Below, piece after piece: positions 8,162 through 16,461 of a DNA stretch of 64,000 nt. Source of the DNA: Delftia sp. PS-11 (lineage in GTDB: Bacteria > Pseudomonadota > Gammaproteobacteria > Burkholderiales > Burkholderiaceae_C); contig NZ_JACSYA010000023.1 of the NCBI RefSeq assembly GCF_029870285.1, positions 1 through 64,000 of the forward strand, given 5' to 3'. The notes under the pieces were generated by a model, which did no database searches, was not told where the DNA came from, and saw only the letters and a list, made by a program, of their open reading frames with translations. How positions within the stretch are numbered: the stretch's first letter is position 1; the number at the start of each line of letters is the position of its first letter. A program made the translations under genes and the position numbers.

Positions 8162-9187
8162 ATGAACGTACACACCCTCACCATCGATCCGGTGGACAGC
8201 CTGCTCGGCAAAGGCCTCAAGAACCTCTGGTACGCCGTCTGTCCCTCGGATTTCGTCAAGACCCAGCCCGTGTCGCTGCGCCGCTTCGGGCGCAAGATCG
8301 CGCTGTGGCGCGATGCGTCCGGCCAGGTCCATGCCCTGGAAGACCACTGCCCGCACCGTGGCGCGCCGCTTTCCCAGGGCGTGGCCCTGGGCGACCGTCT
8401 GGCCTGTCCCTACCACGGCGTGGAGGTGCGCTGCGACGGCACGGTGACCAAGGTCCCCGGCAGCCCCGGCTGCAAGCTCGAAGGCGCGCGCGCGGCCCTG
8501 GCCTTTCAGGTGCACGAGGCCCACGGCGCCATCTTCCTCTACAACAGCGACAAGCCTGTGGACGAGGCGCCCGCGTTCACCCTGCCCGAGGAGCTGACCT
8601 CGCCCGAGTACGCGAACTTCCTGTGCTATGCCGAATGGCGCAGCGACTACCGCTACGCGCTGGACAACGTCATGGACCCCATGCACGGGGCTTTCCTGCA
8701 TAAGCAGTCGCACTCCATGGCCGAGGGCGACAGCCAGGCCACTTTCCAGGTGCGCGAAACCGCCAACGGCTTCATCTTCGAGAAGGTCGGCCAGCGCGGC
8801 GTGAACTTCGACTGGACCGAATGGGGCAGCACCGGACTGCACTGGATGCGCCTGGAGATTCCATACCCCAGGACTGGCGGCCCCGGCGGCAACTTCGCCA
8901 TCATCGCCTGCGTCACGCCCATCAGCGCCGACCTGTGCGCCGTATTCTTCTGGCGCTGCCGCAAGGTGCAGGGCTGGATGCGCGACACCTGGCGCTTCCT
9001 GTACCGCAACCGCCTGGAGGCGCGCCACTGGGCCGTGCTGGAGCAGGACCGCGTGATGATGGAGCAGATGGAACTGGACGCCAACCAGCGCGAAAACCTC
9101 TACCAGCACGACATCGGCCTGGTGCGGCTGCGCCGCCACCTGCGCCGCCTGGCCCAGGAGCAGATCGGCGAAGGCGCCGCATCATGA
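8162..9187 (+). CDS. Rieske non-heme iron aromatic ring-hydroxylating oxygenase, alpha subunit
   Basis: A 341-residue oxygenase. The Rieske [2Fe-2S] ligands are C63-x-H65 and C82-x2-H85. The mononuclear iron motif follows the usual N169, D172, H175, H180 arrangement, the carboxylate ligand lying further on. Length and features fit the phthalate/vanillate-demethylase type (group I, homo-oligomeric alpha subunit, no beta subunit), which commonly catalyses O-demethylation or monohydroxylation. An SD (AGGAG) precedes the ATG. Its stop overlaps the reductase start by 4 nt (ATGA), so the two proteins are made together. Confidence 0.93.
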   Translation: MNVHTLTIDPVDSLLGKGLKNLWYAVCPSDFVKTQPVSLRRFGRKIALWRDASGQVHALEDHCPHRGAPLSQGVALGDRLACPYHGVEVRCDGTVTKVPGSPGCKLEGARAALAFQVHEAHGAIFLYNSDKPVDEAPAFTLPEELTSPEYANFLCYAEWRSDYRYALDNVMDPMHGAFLHKQSHSMAEGDSQATFQVRETANGFIFEKVGQRGVNFDWTEWGSTGLHWMRLEIPYPRTGGPGGNFAIIACVTPISADLCAVFFWRCRKVQGWMRDTWRFLYRNRLEARHWAVLEQDRVMMEQMELDANQRENLYQHDIGLVRLRRHLRRLAQEQIGEGAAS

Positions 9188-10143
9188 GCACGCATCTCCA
9201 GGCCTTCGTGCACACGTTGCGCTTCGAGGCACAGGACACCATCAGCGTGGAACTGCGGCCCGTGGACGGCGGTGATTTCCCCGCCTTCACGCCGGGTGCG
9301 CACATCGACCTGCACCTGCCCAACGGACTGGTGCGCAGCTACTCGCTGAGCAACTCCAGCCAGGAGCGCCACCGCTATGTGGTCGGCGTGCTGCGCGACC
9401 GCGCCAGCCGGGGCGGCTCGCGCTGCGTGCACGAGTCGCTGCGCGTGGGCATGCCCATCACCATCTCCGTGCCGCGCAACCATTTCGCGCTGGATGAGGG
9501 CGCTGCGCACACCGTGCTGGTGGCCGGGGGCATCGGCATCACGCCGCTGCTGTGCATGGCGCGCCGGCTCCAGGCCCTGGGGCGCCCGTTCGAGGTGCTG
9601 TACTTCGCGCGTGAACGCAAGGGCGCGGCCTTTCTGCAGGAGCTGCAGGCGCTGGGCATGCCGCTGCACCTGCATCTCGACAGCGAAGCCGGCGGCCCGC
9701 CCGACCTGCGCGCACTGCTGGCGCAACGCCCACCTGATGCCACCACGCACCACTACGCCTGCGGCCCCGCGCCCATGCTGGATGCCTTCGAGAAATTCTG
9801 CGCCGAACTGGGCCACGCCAACGCCCACATTGAACGCTTCGCGCCCGTGCAGGTCCAGGCAGCTGCCGACGCGCGCGGCCACTACACGGTGGAGCTCAGG
9901 CGCAGCGGCCGCTGCATCGGCATCACGCCCGAAAAATCGCTGCTCGACAGCCTGCTGGAGGCCGGCATCCCGATGGACTACAGCTGCTGCGAAGGCGTCT
10001 GCGGATCGTGCGAAACGCGCGTGCTCGAAGGCGAGCCCGACCACCGTGACGCGGTGCTCAGCGCCCAGGAAAAAGCCAGCAACCAAGTGATGATGGTCTG
10101 CGTCTCCGGCTGCAAGAGCGAGCGGCTGGTTCTGGACTTATGA
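9184..10143 (+). CDS. Phthalate-dioxygenase-reductase-type (VanB-like) ferredoxin oxidoreductase
   Basis: A 319-residue electron-transfer partner of the Rieske oxygenase. The order is FMN/flavin-binding barrel with the motif RSYSLSN, an NAD-binding domain with GGIGITPLLCMARRL, then a C-terminal plant-type [2Fe-2S] domain with cysteines C268, C273, C276 and C306. It passes electrons from NADH through flavin to the oxygenase. The ATG at 9184 overlaps the oxygenase stop; this start gives the normal family N-terminus. Confidence 0.94.
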   Translation: MSTHLQAFVHTLRFEAQDTISVELRPVDGGDFPAFTPGAHIDLHLPNGLVRSYSLSNSSQERHRYVVGVLRDRASRGGSRCVHESLRVGMPITISVPRNHFALDEGAAHTVLVAGGIGITPLLCMARRLQALGRPFEVLYFARERKGAAFLQELQALGMPLHLHLDSEAGGPPDLRALLAQRPPDATTHHYACGPAPMLDAFEKFCAELGHANAHIERFAPVQVQAAADARGHYTVELRRSGRCIGITPEKSLLDSLLEAGIPMDYSCCEGVCGSCETRVLEGEPDHRDAVLSAQEKASNQVMMVCVSGCKSERLVLDL

Positions 10144-10177
10144 CCCCCCAAGCCACCATCCCAGAGGAGATCAACCC

Positions 10178-11248
10178 ATGAAAACCATCCCTGTCCATCT
10201 GCCGGTGCTCGGTGCGCTGGCCTGCCTGGCCGTCCTGCCCGGCGCTGCATCGGCTCAGTCCAAAGTCGAGATCTTCGGCGTCGCCGATGTCGGCATCGCG
10301 CACCTGAATGGCTCTGGGCCGTCCCGGACCGGCCTGTCCACGGGCGGCGCCAATATCAGCCGCCTGGGCTTTCGCGGCACGGAAGAGCTGGGCGGCGGCC
10401 TGCGCGCAGGCTTCTGGCTCGAAGCGGGCATGGACGTGGACAGCGGGTCGGGCAAAGCCAGCGGTGGCGGCCTGAGTTTCAACCGCCGCTCCACCGTGAG
10501 CCTGTCGGGCGACTTCGGCGAACTGCGCCTGGGCCGCGACGATTCGGCCACCTTTCTGAACACGCTGATTTTCGACCCCTTCCTGACCAATGGCGTGGGC
10601 GGCACCATGGGCTTTGCCATGCTGGGCATTCCCGGCGCGGGAACGGCCACCGGCGGCGCGCCCATCCAGATCAGCAACGCGGCCAGCTACTTCCTGCCCC
10701 AGAACCTGGGCGGTCTCTACGGCCAGGTCCAGGCGGCCATGGGTGAGCAGGCGCGCAGCGCGCCCAACAAGAACCAGGGCGACTACCGCGGCCTGCGCTT
10801 GGGCTATCGCCAGGGGCCCTTCAACGGCGCGCTGGCTACCGGCAAGTTCTACGGCGACAGCGATGCGACCCACCTCACGGCCAGCAACGTGGGCCTGAGC
10901 TGGGACTTCGGCGTAGCCAAGCCCATGCTGCTGTGGGCCAGCGAAAAGCGCGGGGCGCTCAAGGTCACGGCGCTGCAGATCGGCGTGACCGCCCCCGTGG
11001 GCATGGGCGAGCTGCGCGCTTCCTACGGGCACTACCACACCAGCGCCAGCAATGCCGACTGGAACAAGATCAGCGTGGGCTACGGGCACAACCTGTCCAG
11101 GCGCACCCAGGTCTACGGGACGGTGGCCTTCCTCAGGAACCAGGACGGCGCGGCCAGGTCCATCGGCGTGCAGGGACTGTCCGCCCCGGGCACCACGCCC
11201 GGCGGGCGCTCCAGCGGCCTGGAGGTGGGCATCCGCCACTTCTTCTGA
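10178..11248 (+). CDS. Gram-negative general porin
   Basis: A 356-residue outer-membrane porin of the Bordetella/Comamonas type. A signal peptide ends near AASAQ (residue 26), followed by the characteristic start SKVEIFGVADVGIA. Many alternating beta strands and a terminal phenylalanine fit a 16-stranded trimeric barrel. An SD (GAGGAG) sits before the ATG. As the last gene of the island it probably provides uptake of the island substrate across the outer membrane. Confidence 0.92.
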   Translation: MKTIPVHLPVLGALACLAVLPGAASAQSKVEIFGVADVGIAHLNGSGPSRTGLSTGGANISRLGFRGTEELGGGLRAGFWLEAGMDVDSGSGKASGGGLSFNRRSTVSLSGDFGELRLGRDDSATFLNTLIFDPFLTNGVGGTMGFAMLGIPGAGTATGGAPIQISNAASYFLPQNLGGLYGQVQAAMGEQARSAPNKNQGDYRGLRLGYRQGPFNGALATGKFYGDSDATHLTASNVGLSWDFGVAKPMLLWASEKRGALKVTALQIGVTAPVGMGELRASYGHYHTSASNADWNKISVGYGHNLSRRTQVYGTVAFLRNQDGAARSIGVQGLSAPGTTPGGRSSGLEVGIRHFF

Positions 11249-11269
11249 ACGGGATGGCCCTGCAGCCAG

Positions 11270-12256
11270 CTACTTGAGCCAGCCGCGCTTGCGGAAGTAC
11301 AGCATGGGGCCCACGGCGCTCATGATCATCAGCAAGATGACATAGGCGTAGCCGAACTCCCATTCCAGCTCGGGCATGAACTTGAAGTTCATGCCGTAGA
11401 CGCTGGCGATCAGCGTGGGCGGCAGCAGGGCCACGCTGGCCACCGAGAAGATCTTGATGATCTTGTTCTGGTTGATGTTGATGAAGCCGACCGTCGCATC
11501 CATCAGGAAGTTGATCTTGTCGAACAGAAAGGCCGTGTGGCTGTCCAGCGACTCGATGTCGCGCAGGATCTGGCGCGCCTCCTCGAACTGCTCGGCATTG
11601 AGCATCTTGGAGCGCATCATGAAGCTGACGGCGCGGCGCGTGTCCATGACGTTGCGGCGGATGCGGCCGTTGAGGTCTTCCTGGCGCGCGATGGCGCCCA
11701 GCACCTCGCGGGCCACATCGTCGGTCACATCGCCCGACAGCACCATCTTGCTGGCTTGTTCCAGGTGGTCGTAGATGCTCTCCAGCGTATCGGCCGAGTA
11801 CTCGGCATCGGCATCGAACAGCTTGAGCAGCACATCCTTGGCCTCGTCGATCAGGCCCGGCGCGCGGCGCGCGCGCATGCGCAGCAGGCGAAAGACCGGC
11901 ACATCCTCGTCGTGGATGGAAAACAGCACGCCGCAGCTGCGCAGGCTCTTGTTGTGCTCGTTGACGATAAAGGCCACGCGCACAGAGCGCGGATTGGCGT
12001 CATCGTCGATCAGAAAGTCGCTGCGGATGTGCAGCTCGCCGTTGTCTTCCTCGTAAAAGCGCGCCGACTCCTCGATGTCGTCGTCCATCGCATCCTCGGG
12101 GATGGACAGCTCATAGTGCTGCTTGATCCAGCGCTTTTCCTCGACCGTGGGCGACTCCAGGTCCACCCAGATGGGCTTGAAGCGTGACAGCTCCTCCAGC
12201 GACTCGATCTCTTCTTGGACCAGGCGGCCATTGGCCAGCGTAAAGATGTTGAGCAT
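11270..12256 (-). CDS. corA: CorA magnesium/cobalt transporter
   Basis: A 328-residue inner-membrane channel. A long acidic cytoplasmic funnel rich in helices is followed by two C-terminal transmembrane helices. The signature YGMNF lies at the end of the first helix and the protein ends in a basic tail (RKRGWLK). It carries Mg2+, also Co2+ and Ni2+, into the cell as a pentamer. It converges on the porin gene, 21 bp apart, with no clear terminator between them. Confidence 0.96.
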   Translation of the reverse strand: MLNIFTLANGRLVQEEIESLEELSRFKPIWVDLESPTVEEKRWIKQHYELSIPEDAMDDDIEESARFYEEDNGELHIRSDFLIDDDANPRSVRVAFIVNEHNKSLRSCGVLFSIHDEDVPVFRLLRMRARRAPGLIDEAKDVLLKLFDADAEYSADTLESIYDHLEQASKMVLSGDVTDDVAREVLGAIARQEDLNGRIRRNVMDTRRAVSFMMRSKMLNAEQFEEARQILRDIESLDSHTAFLFDKINFLMDATVGFININQNKIIKIFSVASVALLPPTLIASVYGMNFKFMPELEWEFGYAYVILLMIMSAVGPMLYFRKRGWLK

Positions 12257-12303
12257 AGGCTCACTCCCAGGTGTTCTTCTCAGGCGTGCGGGGGACTCGG
12301 GGT

Positions 12304-12339
12304 GCTTTCAACCCCACAGGCCAACCGGGAGTTGAAAGC
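12304..12339. repeat. Inverted repeat upstream of corA
   Basis: GCTTTCAAC (12304-12312) and GTTGAAAGC (12331-12339) form perfect 9-bp arms 18 bp apart, about 50-80 bp before the corA start. It could be an operator or a leader hairpin of the corA transcript. No known Mg riboswitch is recognisable. Confidence 0.5.
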
Positions 12340-12429
12340 TACCAACTGGGGTAGGTTTCCACGGAGCTTTCTCCAAGATTCGAGGCTTCGGATTATGCAG
12401 CGTTGCGCTGCAACATGCCGGCCGGCACC

Positions 12430-13407
12430 TTATTCGGCGGCCGCCGCAGGGGGTATGCGCATGCCTGCCGCCAAAGCCTGCGCATGGCACAGATCGGCCC
12501 AGGCGCCCGCCTTGGCCTGCGGCGCGCGCAGCAGGTAGTTGGGGTCATAGCTGACCACGGCAGGCACATCCGCGATGCGGTGGGGCTCGGCGCGCAGGTG
12601 GCCCAGCGCCTCATGGCGCTGCAGCACGGCCCGCGCTGCCGCCAGGCCCAGCACCAGCACGCAGGCCGGGCGCAGATCGCGCAGCATGGCTTCCAGTGCC
12701 GGTTGCAGCAAAGGCGGATGCTCCTGCGCCTCGCCGGGCACCACGCGGTGCAGTGCCGCGCTGTACACGCGCGGGTGGCGCTCCAGCTGCAGCGCGCGCA
12801 GCATGTTGTCCAGCAGCCGTGCCGCATCCCCTTCCAGCGCCGTGCGTGCGCAGTCGGGGCCGGGGCGCTGCGCAGGCGGCAGCGGCAGCGTATTGGCCGG
12901 TGGCTCCAGCAGGATCAGCCAGCCGCCTTCCGTCAGCGCCGGCTGCAGCGCATCCGGATAGACGGGCCGGGCACGCCCCAGGCGCCAGCCCAGCCCCGGC
13001 GCGCCGGCCGCAGGCTGCTGCACATAGCTGCGGGCCGGACGTACGCGGTCATCTGCCGCCACAGCAGGCGCCCGTGTCCGCGCTGGCGCGGGTGCGGGAA
13101 CGGGGTGGGGGACATGCGCTGGCACTGAATTCGGCAGAGCCTCTTCGGGCTCACGCGCAGCCGCAGCGGCGGGCATGGGCGCCGGGGCGGGCCGCACGGG
13201 CAGCGGCTGCACAGGGGCTGTGGCAGGCGGGGCAGGGCGTGCCACGGGCGGCTGCGCCATGGCCATGGCAGGCAGCGGCATGCCGCCGGCCATCGCTTCT
13301 TCAGGCAGTGCGGCAGCAGCAGGCGCAGCCTCAGGCTCCGGCAGCCAGACAGTGATGCCCATGGCATGCAGCATGGCGCGCTGCCGGGCGTCGAGGTTCA
13401 GGGTCAT
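12430..13407 (-). CDS. Degenerate uracil-DNA glycosylase-family protein
   Basis: A 325-residue protein. An N-terminal region (about residues 25-125) is low-complexity Ala/Pro. The C-terminal region has the fold signature of family 4/5 uracil-DNA glycosylases: LLDNMLRALQL, then VLVLGLAAARAVL, then YDPNYLLRAPQAKAGAWADL. The active-site motif GExPG, the [4Fe-4S] cysteines and the His of the HPxYLLR motif (here DP) are missing or changed, so glycosylase activity is doubtful. Its start overlaps the end of rimI by 4 nt. The tsaB-rimI-udg order is known in related bacteria. Confidence 0.75.
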   Translation of the reverse strand: MTLNLDARQRAMLHAMGITVWLPEPEAAPAAAALPEEAMAGGMPLPAMAMAQPPVARPAPPATAPVQPLPVRPAPAPMPAAAAAREPEEALPNSVPAHVPHPVPAPAPARTRAPAVAADDRVRPARSYVQQPAAGAPGLGWRLGRARPVYPDALQPALTEGGWLILLEPPANTLPLPPAQRPGPDCARTALEGDAARLLDNMLRALQLERHPRVYSAALHRVVPGEAQEHPPLLQPALEAMLRDLRPACVLVLGLAAARAVLQRHEALGHLRAEPHRIADVPAVVSYDPNYLLRAPQAKAGAWADLCHAQALAAGMRIPPAAAAE

Positions 13408-13916
13408 AGCTGCAGACTCATCAGTACGGCATGCTCGCGCGGGCCGTCATGCATGGGATAGTAGTTCTTGCGCATGCCCACTTCGCCAAAGCCATGCGTG
13501 GCATAAATGGTGCGTGCCCGGGTGTTGCTCTCGCGCACCTCCAGCCAGATCCACTGCGCCTTGCGCTGGCGCGCCCACAGGGCCAGGGCATCCAGCAGCA
13601 CGCGCGCCCAGCCCTGGCGCTGGTGCGCCGGGGCCACGGTGATATTCAGCAGGTGCACCTCATCGAGCACCGCCATGGCCACGAAGTAGCCCAGCAGCTC
13701 ACCCTGCCCATTGACCAGCAGCTGGCATTCGTAGCCGGCGGCCATGGCATCGATGAAGTTGCCGCGCGTCCAGGGGTGGGAATAGGCCTGCTGCTCCACC
13801 GGCAGCAGGCTGTCCAGCCACAGCACGTTCAGCGGCTCGAAGCGCACATGACCGTGCCCGGCCATCCCGCAAGGGGCCTGCGCTGGCGTGGCGGACTGTG
13901 GCGGATGAAGGCTCAT
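13404..13916 (-). CDS. rimI: Ribosomal protein bS18-alanine N-acetyltransferase
   Basis: A 170-residue GNAT acetyltransferase that acetylates the N-terminal alanine of ribosomal protein S18. The HPWT motif in the N-terminal part, NITVAPAHQRQGWAR (acetyl-CoA loop) and LEVRESNTRARTIY are RimI hallmarks. The ATGA overlap with tsaB supports this start, although it gives about 17 extra residues before a second possible Met. It is the middle gene of the tsaB-rimI-udg operon. Confidence 0.93.
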   Translation of the reverse strand: MSLHPPQSATPAQAPCGMAGHGHVRFEPLNVLWLDSLLPVEQQAYSHPWTRGNFIDAMAAGYECQLLVNGQGELLGYFVAMAVLDEVHLLNITVAPAHQRQGWARVLLDALALWARQRKAQWIWLEVRESNTRARTIYATHGFGEVGMRKNYYPMHDGPREHAVLMSLQL

Positions 13917-14629
13917 GCGGAAGGGGGCGTTGCAGGGGCTGCGGCCTGGCGGGCCGCCTCGCGTTCGGCGGTCGTCTGCGCCACTTTATCGCGGATGTAC
14001 AGTGGCAGGGCCTCGCCAGCCGCCAGGGCGCCGCCTGCCGCCAGCAGGGCTGGCGCCAGGCGCAGCATGGCCGTGGCCGTAGGCAGGGCCGCCACATGGC
14101 GCGCCTGGGGCGCCAGACGTTCGCCGTAGGCGGCCTGCGCATTGCCGGCCACCACGGTCTCTGCGGGCAACTGCAGCGCCTCGGGCGCGCACAGCCCGAA
14201 ATCACCGCCGGCATCGCCCGGGCTGCTCCAGCGGCCATCGCGGAAATGGTAGCGGCCATGGTAGACCTCGTTCATGCGCGCGTCGAGCACGGCCACCAGC
14301 TCGGTGCAGCCATGCTGCACACGGGCCTGCTCGGCCACGGCCAGCAGGGTGTCCATGGGCAGCACGGGAATCTGCGCGGCAAAGGCCAGCCCCTGGGCAA
14401 TCGAGCAGGCCGTGCGCAGGCCCGTGAACGAGCCCGGCCCCCGGCCGAAGGCAATCGCCTGCAGATCGGTGAACTGCAGGCCGGCCTCGGCCATCAGGGC
14501 CTGGATGGCGGGAATCAGGTGGGTCGATGTCTGCGCCGCGCCGGGGCCGCTGTGCTGCCACAGCGCATCGCCGCGCTGCACGGCGATGGAAAGCATGTCT
14601 GTACTGGTATCGAGGGCGAGGAGGTTCAT
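13913..14629 (-). CDS. tsaB: tRNA t6A37 biosynthesis protein TsaB
   Basis: A 238-residue ASKHA-fold protein that partners TsaD and TsaE to install threonylcarbamoyl on A37 of ANN-decoding tRNAs. It begins MNLLALDTSTD and carries GRGPGSFTGLR at about 62-72. The start at 14629 is chosen because it opens directly with the conserved first strand; the open frame runs on upstream without similarity. It heads the operon and is divergent from dacB. tsaC, for the preceding step, is at 20975-21973. Confidence 0.94.
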   Translation of the reverse strand: MNLLALDTSTDMLSIAVQRGDALWQHSGPGAAQTSTHLIPAIQALMAEAGLQFTDLQAIAFGRGPGSFTGLRTACSIAQGLAFAAQIPVLPMDTLLAVAEQARVQHGCTELVAVLDARMNEVYHGRYHFRDGRWSSPGDAGGDFGLCAPEALQLPAETVVAGNAQAAYGERLAPQARHVAALPTATAMLRLAPALLAAGGALAAGEALPLYIRDKVAQTTAEREAARQAAAPATPPSA

Positions 14630-14733
14630 GGCTTGGGCAGGCGGCGGTGGCGCCACCGCGAGGCCCCGATTATCGTTGCCGCGCCCGGTGCCTGCGCGCC
14701 GGCGTGCGAATGCCCGGCGTAGACTTGCCCGCC

Positions 14734-16251
14734 ATGTCCCATCTGCCCGTGTTCCGCGTTTCTCTCCCCCGTGCCCCGCTCCGCCGCCGCCCCGGATGGC
14801 GCCAGGCGCTGGCAGCCTGTGGCCTGCTGCTGGCCACGGGCCTGGCCCAGGCCCAGGCCGCCGTGCCTGCACCACCAGTTTCACAGCCCGCCAGGGCGGC
14901 GCGTGACAGCCTGCCGCCTGCCGTCGAAGCCGCGCTGGCCCGCGCCAAGCTGCCGCGCGAAGCGGTTTCCGTCCTGGTGGCCGAGGTCGGCGGCCAGGCC
15001 GCGCCCCGCCTGGACTGGCAAAGCCACGTGCCCATGAACCCGGCCTCGGTGATGAAGCTGGTCACCACCTATGCGGCGCTGGACCAGCTCGGTCCGGCCC
15101 ATGTCTGGCGCACGCCCGTCTTCCTGGGTGGCCCCGTGCAGGACGGTGCGCTGCGCGGGCCGCTGTACATCCAGGGCCAGGGCGACCCCAAGCTCGTGAT
15201 GGAGCGCCTGTGGCTGATGATGCGCCGCCTGCAGGGCATGGGCATCCAGGTCATCGTCGGCGACATCGTGCTGGACCGCAGTGCCTTTTCCGTGCCCGCG
15301 CATGACCCCGCCCGCTTCGACAACGAACCATGGCGCCCCTACAACGTCGCGCCCGATGCACTGCTGGTCAACTACAAGGCCGTGACCGTCGGCTTCGCCC
15401 CCGATCCGGCGGCCGGCGTGGCGCGCCTGCAATACGACCCGCCGCTGGCCGGCATGCAACTGCAGGCCAGCGTGCCCCTGGCGCCCGCAGGCAGTGAATG
15501 CGGCGACTGGCGCAGCCGTCTGCAGCTGGACATGGCCGATCCGCAGCGCATTGCCTTTGCCGGGCCGTTCCCGGCCAGCTGTGGCGACAAAAGCTGGTCC
15601 CTGGCACCGGCACAGCCTGAGACCTTCGCGGCCCGCGCCATCGAAGGCATGTGGCGCGAGCTCGGCGGCAAGCTCACGGGCACGGTGCGCGATGGCCGCG
15701 TGCCCGCCGGGCTGCAACCTGTGTTCCAGGCCGAATCGCCGTCGCTGGCAGAGGTGGTGCGCGACATCAACAAGTACAGCAACAACGTCATGGCCCAGCA
15801 GGTCTTCCTCACCCTGGGCATGCAGCGCACGGGCGTGGCCAGCTTCGAAGCGTCGCGCCAGGCGCTGGGCCAATGGTGGCAGGCCCGCTGGGGCCAGGGC
15901 GGGCAGCCCGTGGCGGACAACGGCGCGGGCCTGAGCCGCGAGGCGCGCATCACGGCGGCAGGCCTGGGCCGCATGCTGCAGCATGCCTGGTCCTCATCCG
16001 TCATGCCCGAGTTCGTTGCCTCCCTGCCCATCGTCGGCGTGGACGGCACGCTGCGCCGCAGCCTCAGCCAGTCCCAGGGACTGGCCCACCTCAAGACCGG
16101 CACGCTGCGCGACGCCTCGGCCCTGGCCGGCTACGTCGATGCCGCCAGCGGCCGGCGCTACGTGCTCGTGGCCATCGCCAACCACGCCAACGCCGCTGCC
16201 GCCCGCGCCGCCTGGGATGCGCTGGTGGACTGGACCGCGCGCGACCGCTGA
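14734..16251 (+). CDS. dacB: D-alanyl-D-alanine carboxypeptidase/endopeptidase (PBP4)
   Basis: A 505-residue serine peptidase (family S13) of the periplasm that trims and cuts peptidoglycan cross-links. The signal peptide ends around residue 42 (LAQAQA). The active-site triad is complete: S105-V-M-K108, S349-N-N351 and K454-T-G456. The ATG at 14734 is preferred; another in-frame ATG lies 24 nt upstream without an SD. It is transcribed away from tsaB. Confidence 0.94.
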   Translation: MSHLPVFRVSLPRAPLRRRPGWRQALAACGLLLATGLAQAQAAVPAPPVSQPARAARDSLPPAVEAALARAKLPREAVSVLVAEVGGQAAPRLDWQSHVPMNPASVMKLVTTYAALDQLGPAHVWRTPVFLGGPVQDGALRGPLYIQGQGDPKLVMERLWLMMRRLQGMGIQVIVGDIVLDRSAFSVPAHDPARFDNEPWRPYNVAPDALLVNYKAVTVGFAPDPAAGVARLQYDPPLAGMQLQASVPLAPAGSECGDWRSRLQLDMADPQRIAFAGPFPASCGDKSWSLAPAQPETFAARAIEGMWRELGGKLTGTVRDGRVPAGLQPVFQAESPSLAEVVRDINKYSNNVMAQQVFLTLGMQRTGVASFEASRQALGQWWQARWGQGGQPVADNGAGLSREARITAAGLGRMLQHAWSSSVMPEFVASLPIVGVDGTLRRSLSQSQGLAHLKTGTLRDASALAGYVDAASGRRYVLVAIANHANAAAARAAWDALVDWTARDR

Positions 16252-16461
16252 GCCCGGGCCGCCCCACGGTCAAAACGATTCCCCTGGGGCTGAAATAACG
16301 CGCGCGTTGCGTCGCGCGCCCATAGCGCGGGTCGTTCATGCCGGTCATGCACATGCCATCAGTACTTGCCCCTGTAGCGCCCCCTTGCCAGTGTCGCTAC
16401 GATTGCGTCCATTGAAAAAAGCACGGTCGTGCTATTTGTAACGCTTTGCGGAGGTACCATC

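Noticed and set aside
12257-12429. Possible Mg2+ riboswitch (M-box) before corA
   Set aside because: The leader is too short and lacks the conserved M-box elements; only a simple inverted repeat is visible.
12403-13128. Open frame on the + strand opposite the UDG-like gene
   Set aside because: It is a mirror frame of a high-GC gene; no motif or SD supports it, and the - strand gene is coupled to rimI.
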